This document shows positions 1 through 11,335 of a stretch of DNA of 64,000 bases, in pieces. Below the pieces are notes generated by a model. It was not told the DNA's origin. It made no database searches and saw only the letters and a program-made list of their open reading frames with translations. The stretch's first letter is position 1, and each line of letters opens with the position of its first letter. Source of the stretch: Mixophyes australis (taxonomy: Eukaryota; Chordata; Amphibia; Anura; Limnodynastidae); NCBI GenBank assembly GCA_036250195.1, contig JAVHZZ010000010.1, positions 81,513,257-81,577,256 on the forward strand, given 5' to 3'. A program made the translations under genes and the position numbers.

Positions 1-204
1 TCACCACCTTAGTAAAATGTATATACTAGATAGTAGTGCAGCTTTTAAATGCAATTTCTGAAACTGGATCCATGTTTGTGAGAACTTGGGATTTTGAAGC
101 TACGGGGGAATTCATGGGAATATGGATTCTGAGGATACAGCTGATTACGCAAAGGGTGGTACTTTGGTAAAGAGCAACGGAGTATACAGAGTTTGTAGGT
201 GCTG

Positions 205-745
205 CCTGTGCAGCGCGTAGCGTTTACTTGGATACAAGGATGGGTTGGCACAGTTGGACAGCACATAGCATGAAATATGGTAGATGGAGGTATTGGCACT
301 GGTTGGATAGCGCGTAGTGTGCAATAAAGCACCCAGAGGTGTTGGCACTGGTTGGATAGCGCGTAGTGTGCAATAAAGCACCCAGAGGTGTTGGCACTGG
401 TTGGATAGCGCGTAGTGTGCAATAAAGCACCCAGAGGTGTTGGCACTGGTTGGATAGCGCATAGTGTGCAATAAAGCACCCAGAGGTGTTGGCACTGGTT
501 GGATAGCGCGTAGTATGCAATAAAGCACCCAGAGGTGTTGGCACTGGTTGAACAGCATGTAGCATGTAATGAGGCACACGGATGTCTTGTCACTGTTTGA
601 ACAGTTCGCATTGTGTAATAAGGTACATGGAAGTGTTGGCACTGGTTGAACAACAGGTAACATGTAATGAGGTATATGGATGTGTTGGCACTGTTTGAAC
701 AGCATGTTATATGCAATAAACCTTTGGATGTAAAGGAGTGACCCT
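205..745. repeat. 49-bp minisatellite array (about 11 units)
   Basis: The phrase GGTTGGATAGCG recurs at 301, 350, 399, 448 and 497, giving a 49-bp period. Units between 300 and 545 are almost identical, while those towards both edges are diverged. Each unit contains AATAAAGCACCCAGAG. Long open frames here arise only because the repeat lacks stops in some frames; they are not genes. Confidence 0.9.
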
Positions 746-845
746 GTAGAGCAGAGATGGATAGCAAGTGTAGTGGAGTACACACACACACAAATGATAA
801 TAACAGGTGGGACTGCCACAAATTGTCAGGACTGTGTATTGGATG

Positions 846-1900
846 GAGCTATTAACTGCTATTGGCACCACTGAACAAGGAGGCACTGAGCCTAGCGCAC
901 CCCTGGTTTTCACCAGGGACCCCCCGCAATGAAGTTTGGCCTTGGCTGCAAGAGGTGGGCAGGTCGCGGTTCTCCGGGACAGTTACCAGTGTAATAGTGG
1001 TGAGAGTGCTAAAACAATCCAGATCTAGCCAATAAGGAGAAGCGGTACCAAGGGGGGCTCCAAGAGGAAGGCCAGAGTAGCCGAGGTCAAACTAGATGTG
1101 CAACAGAACCAAATCAGTATTCAGGAAAATGGTCAGGCAACAAGCCGGATGAATCCGGAAGTGCAGCAGAAATGAATCAGTATCCCGGAGAATGGTCAGG
1201 GAATAAGCCTGGTCAAAACAGGATCAACAATAGGTAGCAGGAACAACAAGGAGTGCTGGAGGCAGGTAAGACCTGATACACCCAAATGGTGTCAGAACTA
1301 GGTTTAAATACAGGGTCCTGGGGGCTGATAGGCTGGCGGTCACTGATGCCACTGGCGGCCGACCCTGCTATATGGGAGCCTTGCGGGGTCGGCACATGAC
1401 ATAAAAACACTGGAGCAGTGTCTAAGACCCACTCCGGATTTCACCAGGGATCCCCGGAAGAGGATATGGCCTTCGCTCAGTGAGGACCCAGGTCATGGCC
1501 CTGTGTAGTTGGTTCCCTCTGTGAAAGCAGCAGAGTACTTAGCTGGTACGAGGACTCTGCAGATGGAAATGTGGGTGGTATGGGTATGCTGTGGTCGGGG
1601 ACTCTGGACACAGGAGTTGAAGAAACACGAATGGGTTCTTTACTTCTTAATAAAGTCCTGAAGCTGGAGTATCGATGTTGGACACAATCGGTACTCAGGC
1701 ACTTGTGATGTGCATTTAGCAGGTTCTTATAGTGACTGGTTGATTGGTGATTCCCCGCATGTGTCATCGGTTATGGAGGTTAGTGGTAACAGCTGAGAAA
1801 GGTGCTATGTCATATCTAGCCTGAGGCTGAGCGCTGCTGGGTCCTATTAACTATTCTAATTAGGAAAGCCAACAATCAGTGCCTGCGGAATGTTGAAGCC
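846..1900. other. unclassified repeat-like DNA, possible LTR-retroelement remnant
   Basis: No gene is visible. Two phrases occur twice with small changes: a TTTCACCAGGGA stretch at about 909 and 1440, each followed by a C-rich run and GGCCTT, and an AATCAGTAT...AATGGTCAGG stretch at about 1114 and 1166. This internal duplication resembles untranslated/LTR parts of frog gypsy-like elements, but I see no terminal repeats or coding sequence. The assignment is a guess. Confidence 0.25.
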
Positions 1901-2911
1901 AGGCCATTGATGTCTAAGACTGCTGGTACTGACAGTGTTGAGGAATGATTTTTTTTTTAATGTGTTTGTTCTGCAGAAATAAAATTATAATTAACAATTT
2001 CCAACCCACTTCCCTGATGCCTCTGTATAATCTTCATGAATACTTCACTATCCTTGTAATCCAATAAGGGAGAGGTTAGTCATCTTGGTTGGTTTGTAGG
2101 GGCAATCTTACAATGGGAGAATGAACGAGGTTCAATCTTGTGTTGTTAAATAAAGTATCTATTAAGGCAGTGAACTCCAGGGCAATGTGACTAGGAAAAG
2201 GAGAGTAAAGACATTTGCCTCTGGCCCCAGGGGTTGGGCATAAATGAAACTTCCTCTATTGATGAGGGCATCAAGACTGCACCACCTAGGTATATTTTGT
2301 GCATTGGTAATAGACTTCACTGCACTTTGCACATTCAGTTCAAATACAATAGCTGAGTTCAAAATGAGGAAGGTTACTACTTGTTTAATTTTTTTGTTGC
2401 AAACAATCCACCTTAAAATCACATTTGTTGCTGTGTTTTCCAAGCGCTGTGTCTTTCCAATTGTATGATGAATTTGTCATGAAAATACTAGAAATATATA
2501 TTTTCATATATATAATATCGGTTTATTGACTATAGAAAAGTTGTGCTTCTACTTTGGGATGACATTGGAAAACCCATTCAGCAATCTTAAGCTCATTTAG
2601 GATTCATTTAGGATCCAATAAACCTTAAATACAAGATGTCTTATATAAAATAGCTTCTATTAACATACACACAAATATTAAAATATCAAACAGCAAAACA
2701 TACATACTGTTTCTGTTGTGGCTGCTGTAACATCACTGACCATACAAATCTGTACAGAGCATATATAGTATAGAATACTAAACCTGTCAACGTAATGTAA
2801 ATCTGTCACATAGCATCATGATTCCCATGGAGTGCTGCAAGATAGAGATATACTGGCTTTCTAAGCAGATATTATAAGATGTCTGCTTTCAACAAAGGGA
2901 TGGGTTAGTAT
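1901..2911. other. AT-rich spacer, nothing recognised
   Basis: There is no coding potential, terminal repeat or tandem structure that I can support. Short open frames on both strands lack any familiar motif. Confidence 0.4.
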
Positions 2912-3769
2912 TAGAGATATTCACTGATCCCCATGTTTTGGTTTTGATTTTGGATCTGTATTAACTTTGTGTTTTGGTTTTGGAAAAACTGCCCTTTCAT
3001 GTTTTAGTTTTGGTTTTGGATCTGTATTTTTTGGAAAGATTGCTAAAATATGCTAAAATCACATAATTTGACTTGACTTGTTTTGTTCCTACATTATTAT
3101 TAACCTCAATAACACTAATTAAAAGTCTTTTCCAGTCTATTCTAACCACCACAAAGGTCACAATATTATTTTAATACACTGTTGTCCAAATACTGCTGCA
3201 TGCTGACTGGATGTTAAGCGACAGAGCAACAACACAAACACGGCAGTTCATAGCACATCTAGGAAACATTGCCACACAGCAGTGGCATAAAAGAAAAGTG
3301 GTGCAAGATGGAATTGTCCTTGGGCCCTCCCACCCAGCCATATGTTAGAAAGGTTTAACAAACTCACACAGAAACAGGATGGATAGCAGGTACAGTTTAA
3401 CAAACCAAGCACTTCAGCGACAAGGGGTGCCACTTTTGTGGCTGAAGTGCTTGGTTTGTTTGGGCCCCACAAAAACAAGCTAAAATCAGCTGAGCTAACA
3501 GTGCTGTCAATGAACTGTTAGACTGCAGCAAGCTTGGTTGGTTAGAGCAACAGCACAAACACACAGCAGTATATCACATCTAGGAAACATTGCCAGTGCC
3601 ACACGGCTGTGTCAGGAAAGAAAAGTGGTGCAAGATGGAAATGTCCCACCCATCCACCATTGACACCTCTGCGTTACTCCACCTACCTCCCACCCACCCT
3701 TATGTTGGATCTTAAAAAGGTCATGTACATGGGCTTAAGGCAGTTAAGCTGACAGTGCTGTTAATGAGC

Positions 3770-3948
3770 TCTACAGTGGGAAGATGTTGTTGTCATCATT
3801 CTCACCCTCAGTCTCACCCTCATAAATATGTACATCATCCTCACACAAAATTAATTAATCCCCGCTGGCATCCACCATTACAGAAATATCTGTACTTTGA
3901 AGTATCTGCCGGTAAAAACCTTCCTCGTGGAATTTGTAGTTCATTTTA
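3770..3948 (-). pseudogene. hAT transposase C-terminus fragment, reverse orientation
   Basis: Read on the minus strand, this stretch corresponds to the last codons of the intact transposase around 36433-36580: the region encoding MNYIFHEEG, then DSSGDELI and the acidic VHTDEG tail. The matching nucleotides include CCTTCCTCGTGGAA at 3920. It is in the orientation expected for this family, whose transposase points towards the left end. It lies immediately beside an oppositely oriented transposase fragment, so part of the element has been inverted or two copies are joined head to head. Confidence 0.7.
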
Positions 3949-3954
3949 TGCTTT

Positions 3955-4930
3955 ATGCTTTATATGCTTCAAAGGATGGAGGAACAGCAAAAAGCCATCC
4001 ACACTTACTCCACAAGCCATGACATCGAGAGAGGAGGGGGAATGTACTTTACTCAAGCGCAGTGCAGAATACTTTCCATGTTGTGCAAGGTGCTGAAACC
4101 ATTTGGAGTAGTCACCTGTGAAGTGCGTTCAGACACTGCTAGCTTGAGGCAAGAGATTCCCCTAATTAGACTTTTGGAAAAGCAGCTCGAGAAATTGAAG
4201 GAGCAGATGAAACATAGAAATTGCGCTTACTATGTAGGACCTCTAGATTAAGTACTTTATTCGCTTTGCTAGGATTCAAGACTTATCAACATCTTGAAAT
4301 CGGATCACTACATTTTAGCGACTGTGCTTGATCCTCGGTTTAAGAGCTATGTCTTCTCTTTATTTCCAACTGACCCAGATCTGAAGAGATGCAAGGAGCT
4401 CCTGGTGAGCAAGATGACAGCTGAAATGGCTCATGACACAACAACGTTTCTCAGGCAATAACTGCTAGGAAAAAAAGATAACTTTCCCAAGAGACCCGGT
4501 GGTGATGCAGATGAGTCAGCACATCATTTTGACACCTAGGGCTAGATTTACTAAGCTGCGGGTTTGAAAAAGTGGGGATGTTGCCTATAGCAACCAATCA
4601 GATTCTAGCTTTCATTTTGTAGAAGGTACTAAATAAATGAAAGCTAGAATCTGATTGGTTGCTATAGGCAACATCCCCACTTTTTCAAACCCGCAGCTTA
4701 GTAAATCTAGCCCCTAGTCTGTTCTAAAAAAATTGCCCAAAAATTATGACAGCTGTGCCGTAAAATTAGCTACAAATTCCACAAGGAAGGCCTTTACCGG
4801 CAATTACATTATAGTACAGAGACTTCTGAAATGGTGGATTCCAGCGGGGATGAATTAATATTGTGTGAGAATGATGTACACACTGATGAGGGTGATGGTG
4901 AGGGTGAGGATGATTACAGTGTAGATTGCA
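3955..4930 (+). pseudogene. hAT transposase fragment, plus strand, broken
   Basis: The frame from 3955 reads MLYMLQRMEEQQKAIHTY and continues through GGGMYFTQAQ, LCKVLKPFG and IPLIRLLEKQLEKLKEQ. This is collinear with residues about 652-745 of the intact 997-residue transposase at 36433-39426. A stop ends it near 4251, but related sequence continues (LDPRF-like codons near 4330) until a MITE interrupts it at 4540. After the MITE, 4831 onward encodes VDSSGDELI and an acidic tail, the family C-terminus. Several stops and frameshifts make it non-functional. The candidate catalytic glutamate region (KPFE in the intact copy) reads KPFG here. Confidence 0.8.
4540..4714. repeat. foldback MITE, family P1 (175 bp), TAG target duplication
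   Basis: This is a near-perfect palindrome: GGCTAGATTTACTAAGCTGC at the left, its reverse complement at the right, and arms sharing the phrase TTGCCTATAGCAACCAATC. TAG flanks both ends (4537-4539 and 4715-4717). It inserted into the decayed hAT transposase. Related copies are at 26560-26734, 41591-41766 and 29632-30544. Confidence 0.9.
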
Positions 4931-5204
4931 AGTGCTGGGATCTAGTTGAGGGAAGGGAGCTAACTGATGCTGGAATGATTGTTAATATTTGGGGTAGAAT
5001 GGCATGTTGGCAATTTTATGTTTTTTACAGTAAACTTTCCGTTTATTAGAGAGGTGTTTTATTCTTTACAAATGTAAAAACTTGTTTTCAGATTTCAGTT
5101 TCCCTGACTTAAACCCACTATTCGCTTGAGCATAGGCTTTAGTAGATGATGTTCAAGGTCTAGAATCATCATGACTGGTGTCTGCAACTGGCTGCCATAT
5201 CGAT

Positions 5205-5399
5205 GGTGCTGAGCTATGGCACTACTACCCCTGCTGTTTCTTTGTAGCACTGAGCAATGGCACTGTGACTGGAGAATGACAAGAACAGTGCCACCCCTGT
5301 TTCTGTACGAGAAATGACACTGAGCAATGTGACTGGAGACTGGAGAGTGACGAGAACACTGTCTGCTTCTCCTGTTTCTGTGTTATCAATAGCACTCAG
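5205..5399. repeat. degenerate tandem repeat of the decayed hAT, block 1
   Basis: Units of roughly 70-80 bp contain GAGCAATGGCACTG, GACTGGAGAGTGACAAGAAC and CCCCTGTTTCTGTG. The array continues after the LTR-like insertion (6300-6720). It occupies the position where the intact hAT has its 16-unit array, though the unit sequence differs. Confidence 0.75.
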
Positions 5400-6299
5400 T
5401 GTGAAGATACTGGGTTTTCTGGCCCAATTTTACCCACTTAACACTGGCTGGCCATCCAGGGGTGCCTTACTATACAAGGGCAAGCCTACCCAGTACCTAC
5501 TAAAGGTTCCTATAGTCACTCAGGCAAATGCAGTTCAAAAAGTACAACAGTACATTTATTGTAATAAAAACAACACTAGAATATTATATACAAACAGTAA
5601 ATAAATGCCAGGCAGGTTTACCACATTATCTGTCCCTTACCCCACTAGCTTAAGGAGTTATAGTCAACTGCCTGTCCTGACTTGAAGACCCATGGATCTA
5701 CAAATGTAGTCCATTAGTAGAGAACGTCAACTCAAAACTAGCCCCCTGCAGCTTCCAGCAATAAATCCTCACAATGAACATCCCCTCCTCGTCTTGAGTG
5801 GTTCCTTATATGCAGGGTCAAATTTCCACAGCGCTTTACCATCCCTAGGCAAACCCCTGGCTCTCTCCCTCTTAAACATTGTTGGGTGTTGGATCAGGGG
5901 GTTGGAGAGGGAGTGGAGATGAGCAGTGCTTCCCCAGAAAGCTTCCCTACTGGGTTCCAGGCAAAATGTCTGGACTAGTCCTGTTGAGAGCAATTAATAC
6001 TAATTGGCCTTCCCCTTCACCTATATCCTGCAAACTGATCCTCATACATAACCCACCTGGCTTCACTTTAAGGACAATGAGTAACAGCTTTACTGCAATA
6101 TCAACAATATACAATAAACAATATACATATTTACAATGATCTACAATGTCTCCTTATGCACCTGTAATTGGACACTGCAGTTGTACTTTGGTGAGTTGGG
6201 GAACAAAAAACAGGGCTATAAAAATGCATGTTATGCTCCACATTTTGTGAGAAACAAGGGACAGGCTGGTTAAGGTGTTATCAAACTCGTTTCATCACA
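5400..6299. mobile_element. solo LTR-like insertion (900 bp, TG...CA, 5-bp CTCAG duplication)
   Basis: The segment begins TGTGAAGATAC and ends TCATCACA. It interrupts the tandem repeat exactly and is flanked by CTCAG on both sides (5395-5399 and 6300-6304). The neighbouring repeat units show that the uninterrupted form contains a single ACTCAGCA. TG...CA ends with a 5-bp duplication fit a solo LTR of a retroelement. AATAAA motifs occur near 5565 and 5601. No coding sequence of a retroelement is seen. The family is not identified. Confidence 0.55.
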
Positions 6300-6720
6300 C
6301 TCAGCATTATAACTGGAGACTGGAGAGTGACAAGAACACTGCCGCCCCTGTTTCTGTGTGAGCAATGGCACTCAGCAATGTGACTGGAGAGACTGAAGAG
6401 TGACAAGAACACTGTCTACTATCCCTGTTTCTGTGCTAGCAATGGGACTCAGCAATGTAACTGGAGAGTGACAAGAACACTGCCACCAGTGTAACTGTGT
6501 GAGCAATGGTACTGAGCAATGTCAATGGAGACTGGAGAGTGACAAGAACACTGTCACCCCTCCTGTTTCTGTTTGAACAATGGCACAGAGCAATGTCACT
6601 GGACACTGACAAGAACACTGCCACCCCTCCTGTTTCTGTGTGAGCAATGACGCTGAGCAATGGCACTGGAGACTGCCAAGAACGCTGCTACCCCTCATGT
6701 ATCTGTCTGAGAAATGGCGC
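6300..6720. repeat. degenerate tandem repeat of the decayed hAT, block 2
   Basis: This continues block 1 with about five further units, each with GTGACAAGAACACTG and CCTGTTTCTGTGTGAGCAATG. Unit length varies because of internal deletions and duplications. Confidence 0.8.
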
Positions 6721-6882
6721 CAGATCACCATGGAGGGAGGTACCTATGGATTCCAAAACTTGCGAGATCCGACATCGCACCAATGACGTTTTGCCTCTAT
6801 TTCAATTCCAAGAACGCAGGATTGGTGAAATTCAGGAGGGCTCGGTTTTCAAAAAACCGAGCCTGAGAACCCCTTGTAGATA

Positions 6883-8142
6883 AATATTTCATGTATCCCA
6901 GATGTATTATTTAGCTTAATAAGAGACCAACTATGATGTCACCTAGTAGTTTTACATGGTCTTTAAAAGAATGTTCCTCACTTATCTATACTTAGAGGCT
7001 TATACTACTCTATATAATGAAGAGAAGTGTAAATAAATCCCATTGACTGTCCTTTTGAAATGCTTAGAGATCAAGATAAAACACGATAAGATGGATAATG
7101 GTTTCTAACATTGTATGATCTACTGAACAATAATGTGCCCATTTAAATTGCCGTCTTCTTATTATGACATTCATCTGGTAAACAAATGTAACATGTAGAT
7201 GTAGATGATTAACATATTAACAGTGAAATATCTAGAGCTACTTTTCTGTTCTTCTGGTCTCCTATGGTCCATGGGAAAGTTAATCTATAAACATAAAAGG
7301 CAAATACAGAGATGCTCATTGACCACCCCTGGCACCTTAGGGTTCTTTGGATCACACAAGGAAGAAGAGAGGGATGATACAACTGTATCTTTATTACAGA
7401 AGATAACCACTGCTGTAAATAATAGCTACAACTACGACAAAATACTTTAAATAATTTCTAGCACCTTCACCAAACTCAAAAGAACCCCACACAGCATGCC
7501 AGAGTCAATATTACAATAACTGTTATCTAGATCAATGGAAAGTACCACACTGGACCAAGTTGTAGTTTTGAAATCGGTCTTGATGCAGTTCCCAGGACAA
7601 CCAGAAGGAGGGCACACCAGTGCCCTGAGAGTTCAGTGTTTTCCCAGCCAAGTTGCAAAATCATATGGGGTAACGGATAAAAAAAGTTGTAGCTACAAAG
7701 TTTCCCTTCCAAACTGCAAGTTTCATAGACTTATGTTAGAAGATCCCGGCCAAGTTTGTAAGTCCCAGAGACTTGAATGGCAACTTCAGCCCAAGCTGTA
7801 CTATTGACTTGCCTTTTGCTGGTCCCAGTTGCTTAACCTCAAGCTCTCTACCAATGTGGTAGGGCTAAGGACCCCAGCCATGCTACTCCAGTAGACACAT
7901 CAGGAGGGCAGGTACATGGAGAGTTTTCCTCAAAGCAGGATGTCCAACCCAAGAACTCAGGGGGTGAAATGCCTCAAAATGTAGCTGTGTAATAAGGAGG
8001 AAAACTCAGTCAGAGAGTAAGTCTGACTGAGATACAATTGAAATGAGAAAATACTCTGTTTAATACATAACTATTACATAAAGCTACTTAACCATAGCTT
8101 TCTATGGTCCATGTTCAGTATATGAAATTTATGGCAACACAC
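6883..8142. other. spacer, nothing recognised
   Basis: No coding exon or repeat was recognised. Open frames of 60-90 codons on both strands near 7205-7800 have no familiar motif and overlap each other on opposite strands. Confidence 0.4.
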
Positions 8143-8145
8143 ACA

Positions 8146-8450
8146 GGACCTGATTCATTAAGGAAGGTAAAATGAGTAAGTTTTCTCCTGGACAAACCAT
8201 GTAACAATGCAAGGGATGCAAATTAGTTTATTATTTTGCACATAAGTCAAATGTTGGCTGCTTTTTCAGTAAACAAATACTTAGCTTTAATTTTATACTG
8301 AAATATAAAGTTGATCTAGGACATGTCCTATCCCAACTATAAATCTGTCCCCACATTTTAAATTTACCTCTCCTCCAATGCAACATGGCTTTGCCAAGGT
8401 ATAAAGTTACTACTTTTTTTTTTGTTTACTTTCCTTAATAATTCAGACCC
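8146..8450. repeat. MITE, family B (305 bp), ACA target duplication
   Basis: It begins GGACCTGATTCATTAAGG and ends CCTTAATAATTCAGACCC, with ACA on both sides (8143-8145 and 8451-8453). Inside are the family phrases TGCAAATTAGTTTATTATTTTGCACATAA and AAGTTGATCTAGGACATG. Other family B copies are at 9738-11699, about 16390-16710 and 55698-56419. Confidence 0.85.
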
Positions 8451-8575
8451 ACAGTATGTTGCCTGTTTAGACAATTAATCTAAATTAAGAAATTGTTACT
8501 TATATAATATGACAAACATTACTAAGGAAATGAGCACCAAATCCCTTGAGAATTAAGCCCCACTAAAGTAACCTA

Positions 8576-8596
8576 GGGGGGGGGGGGGGGGGGGGG
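8576..8596. repeat. poly-G tract (21 G)
   Basis: An uninterrupted run of 21 G residues. It could form quadruplex DNA and is a likely spot for length error in sequencing. Confidence 0.95.
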
Positions 8597-9180
8597 TAAG
8601 ACCCAAATCAAGAAACCAATATAAAAAGACAGTGAGGCCCTAGGAAGAGTGGAGTGGGAGCAGAGAGGCAGCATTGTGTGTATTGTAGGGCCTAAGAGCT
8701 ACACCAGAGGAAGTTTCAGAGTGCAGGGACTCGGTACAAGAGAGAGAGAGAAAGTGTAAGGGCCCAAGTAAATAAGTGAAATCATCCCCACAGAGAAGGG
8801 GTATGTTGTAGCTGAAAGTGCACCAGAGAAAGTGCCAGAGCCAATTAAATGGGGTATTACCCCTGCAGAAGAGGGGTAAGTGAATACTGCTGAAAGAGTG
8901 AATGTGCCCTGAGGAAGCATTTTAAATCTGTCTGTTCTATTATCATACCCATGTTAACCATTTAAGAACTGTGCTGGAGGAGACAGGATATGTATATAAT
9001 TGTTTTACTGTTTGCAACCCAAGTATTGTGGACTGGAGAAGGTGTGCAAATAAAGAGTTTCTATTTTATAATATAGAGATAGTCTGGCACCCAACATACT
9101 ACAATAACTAATTCACTGCACCACCACACAGCAACACCTGTGTCCTCATCTAATAGACATTTCTGTAAAACACACAGGTG
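8597..9180 (+). mobile_element. possible LTR-like repeat
   Basis: The stretch has duplicated phrases (CACCAGAG(G)AAGT at 8702 and 8821; CATCCCCACAGAGAAGGGGTA and TACCCCTGCAGAAGAGGGGTAA at about 8783 and 8861) and an AATAAAGAG signal near 9050. It ends in a CACACAGGTG-rich stretch. This looks like the R/U5 part of an LTR, but no terminal duplication was found. Confidence 0.25.
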
Positions 9181-9737
9181 TGGGGGCCCTCTGGTCACGT
9201 ATGTCCCACCCAATAGCTAGCAGGGGCAGAGAAGAAAGCGCAGATGAGGAGGTGCATTACCCACTAAGCACCCCATATTGGTTCAACCCTAAAAATAATG
9301 CTGCATTCACTCTGTGTGAGTGCTTTAAATCATAAGTCGCTGACCATATACAATGTGGAGACCGTGTGACCATGCTAAGCATCAGTTATGGCATCTTCAG
9401 TCATTGTATCTCAGTGTGGCATTTGTTTTTGTTTTTTTAATGTTTAACAGTTTATTTCTTGTTTTCTTCCCCCATTCCTGTTTAACTAAGCTTCTACACG
9501 TGAGCATCTTAACTGGTAAATATTTACAAAGAAGAGGAAACTCATCACTTGCTCTGTCACAAAACAAAACAGATGGCATCTGACAAATAATGTAAAAAGC
9601 ACAACATATGCTTAAAAGTCATCTGTGTTGCATATTGATGTGTAGCTGAAGACATATAATATTTGAAACATACATTACTTCAGTCTATAATTATGTAATC
9701 TTCCTGGTAGAATGCAAGTTGCTGATGTGCACTTTTA
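9181..9737. other. spacer, nothing recognised
   Basis: AT-rich DNA with short open frames lacking known motifs. Confidence 0.4.
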
Positions 9738-10158
9738 GGGCCTGAGTCATTAAGGAGAGCAAAGCAAAAAAAAGGAGTAAGTTTGCTCATGAACAAACCA
9801 TGTTACAATGCTAGGGGTGAAAATTAGTTTATTATTTTGCATGTAAGACTGGCTGGTTTTTTTTTCATCTAGCACACAAATACTTGATAGCTTTATTTTT
9901 ACACTGTAATTTAAAGTTGATCTAGGGCATGCCCTACCCCAACTATATATCTGCCATAACATTTTAAATTTAGCTCCCCTTCCAATGCAACATGGTTTTG
10001 CCAATATGCACATTTAGGCTAGGTACAGGAAAATCCTGATAGTTTCAACAATTTTAGCAAAGACAAAAAAAAAGTTCCAATCAGAATGCCAAATCCTGTG
10101 TACACACTTTAACAATTTTATAACGATATGTGCTCTTCATCTGTCGTTCGAGGTACGT

Positions 10159-10472
10159 CATACTTGCCAACTCTCCCGGTATGTCCGGGAGACTCCCGCA
10201 TTTTGAGAGAGTCTCCCGGACTCCCGGGCGAGTGTGGCAAAATCCCGGATCTGCCCACTTCCTAGTGAAGTGGGCAGAATTAGGTCACAAACGCCGCGAT
10301 TCCTGGTGAATCGCGGCGTTTGGCCCCGCCCCCCGCTGTCAAATGACGCATTTTGCGTCATGACGTCATGGGGGCGGGTCCAAAATGACACAGATTTTGG
10401 AGGCCCGCCCCTCATGACGCCCACCTCCCCCGCAGGCTCCCGGATACCAACATTGTAAAGTTGGTAAGTATG
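10159..10472. repeat. hAT MITE, CATACTTGCC family (314 bp), 8-bp duplication AGGTACGT
   Basis: Termini are CATACTTGCCAACT and AGTTGGTAAGTATG, flanked by AGGTACGT on both sides (10151-10158 and 10473-10480). The GC-rich interior has short palindromes around CGCCGCGATT...AATCGCGGCG and ATGACGCATTTTGCGTCAT. An 8-bp duplication points to the hAT superfamily. Relatives are at 42769-43069 and 33704-33913. Confidence 0.9.
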
Positions 10473-10489
10473 AGGTACGTCAGTGTGTC

Positions 10490-11335
10490 CGAGTGCTGTT
10501 GTGTCTGTGCTATCATGGGGTCTGTGCTGTCAGTGCTGTCAGGGGTCTGTGCTTTCAGGGGGTCTGTGCTGTCAGTGTTTGGGTGATGGCTGTGTTGTCA
10601 GTGTATTGTCAGTGTACAGGGGGTCTGTGCTGTCAGTGTTCAGCGATGGCTGTGTTGTCAGTGTACTGTCAGTGTACAGGGGGTCTGTGCTGTCAGTGTT
10701 CGGGTGATGGCTGTCTTGTCAGTGTACTGTCAGTGTACAGGGGGTCTGTGCTGTCAGTGTTCGGGTGATGGCTGTGTTGTCAGTGTACTGTCAGTGTACA
10801 GGGGGTCTGTGCTGTCAGTGTTCGGGTGATGGCTGTGTTGTCAGTGTACTGTCAGTGTACAGGGGGTCTGTGCTGTCAGTGTTCGGGTGATGGCTGTCTT
10901 GTCAGTGTACTGTCAGTGTACAGGGGGTCTGTGCTGTCAGTGTTTGGGTGATGGCTGTGTTGTCAGTGTACTGTCAGTGTACAGGGGGTCTGTGCTGTCA
11001 GTGTTCGGGTGATGGCTGTGTTGTCAGTGTACTGTCAGTGTACAGGGGGTCTGTGCTGTCACTGTTCAGCGATGGCTGTGTTGTCAGTGTACTGTCAGTG
11101 TACAGGGGGTCTGTGGTGTCAGTGTTCGGGTGATGGCTGTGTTGTCAGTGTACTGTCAGTGTACAGGGGGTCTGTGCTGTCAGTGTTCGGGTGATGGCTG
11201 TGTTGTCAGTGTACTGTCAGTGTACAGGGGGTCTGTGCTGTCAGTGTTCGGGTGATGGCTGTCTTGTCAGTGTACTGTCAGTGTACAGGGGGTCTGTGCT
11301 GTCAGTGTTCGGGTGATGGCTGTCTTGTCAATGTA
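10490..11335. repeat. 61-bp minisatellite (about 13 units)
   Basis: The unit contains TGTGCTGTCAGTGTTCGGG, TGATGGCTGTGTTGTCAG and TGTACTGTCAGTGTACAGGG. The period is 61 bp. Units differ by single substitutions (TGTGTTG/TGTCTTG, TTCGGG/TTCAGC). Because 61 is not a multiple of 3, the repeat reads open in successive frames and produces spurious long open frames. Confidence 0.95.

Larger units (their letters stand above)
2912..6882 (-). mobile_element. decayed hAT transposon, sibling of the intact copy at 35-41 kb
   Basis: The left end (TAGAGATA, then TTCACTGATCCCC and GTTTTGGTTTTG runs from 2912) matches the left end of the intact hAT at 35136. The right part (about 6715-6880, with GAGATCCGACA and CCAATGACGTT) matches that element's right subterminal region. 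Between them lie transposase fragments, a short tandem array, a foldback MITE at 4540-4714 and an LTR-like insertion at 5400-6299. The right terminal motif is no longer recognisable. Subterminal repeats of a CACATCTAGGAAACATTGCC phrase occur at 3254 and 3573. The element cannot encode a complete transposase. Confidence 0.75.

Noticed and set aside
45..821. Long overlapping open frames on the minus strand encoding repeated ANTSGCFIAHYALS-like peptides
   Set aside because: They are frame readings of a 49-bp minisatellite; all frames show the same repeat and there is no start, splice or motif evidence.
10483..11194. Cys/Val/Ser-rich repeat protein frames
   Set aside because: A 61-bp tandem repeat read through successive frames; no gene evidence.
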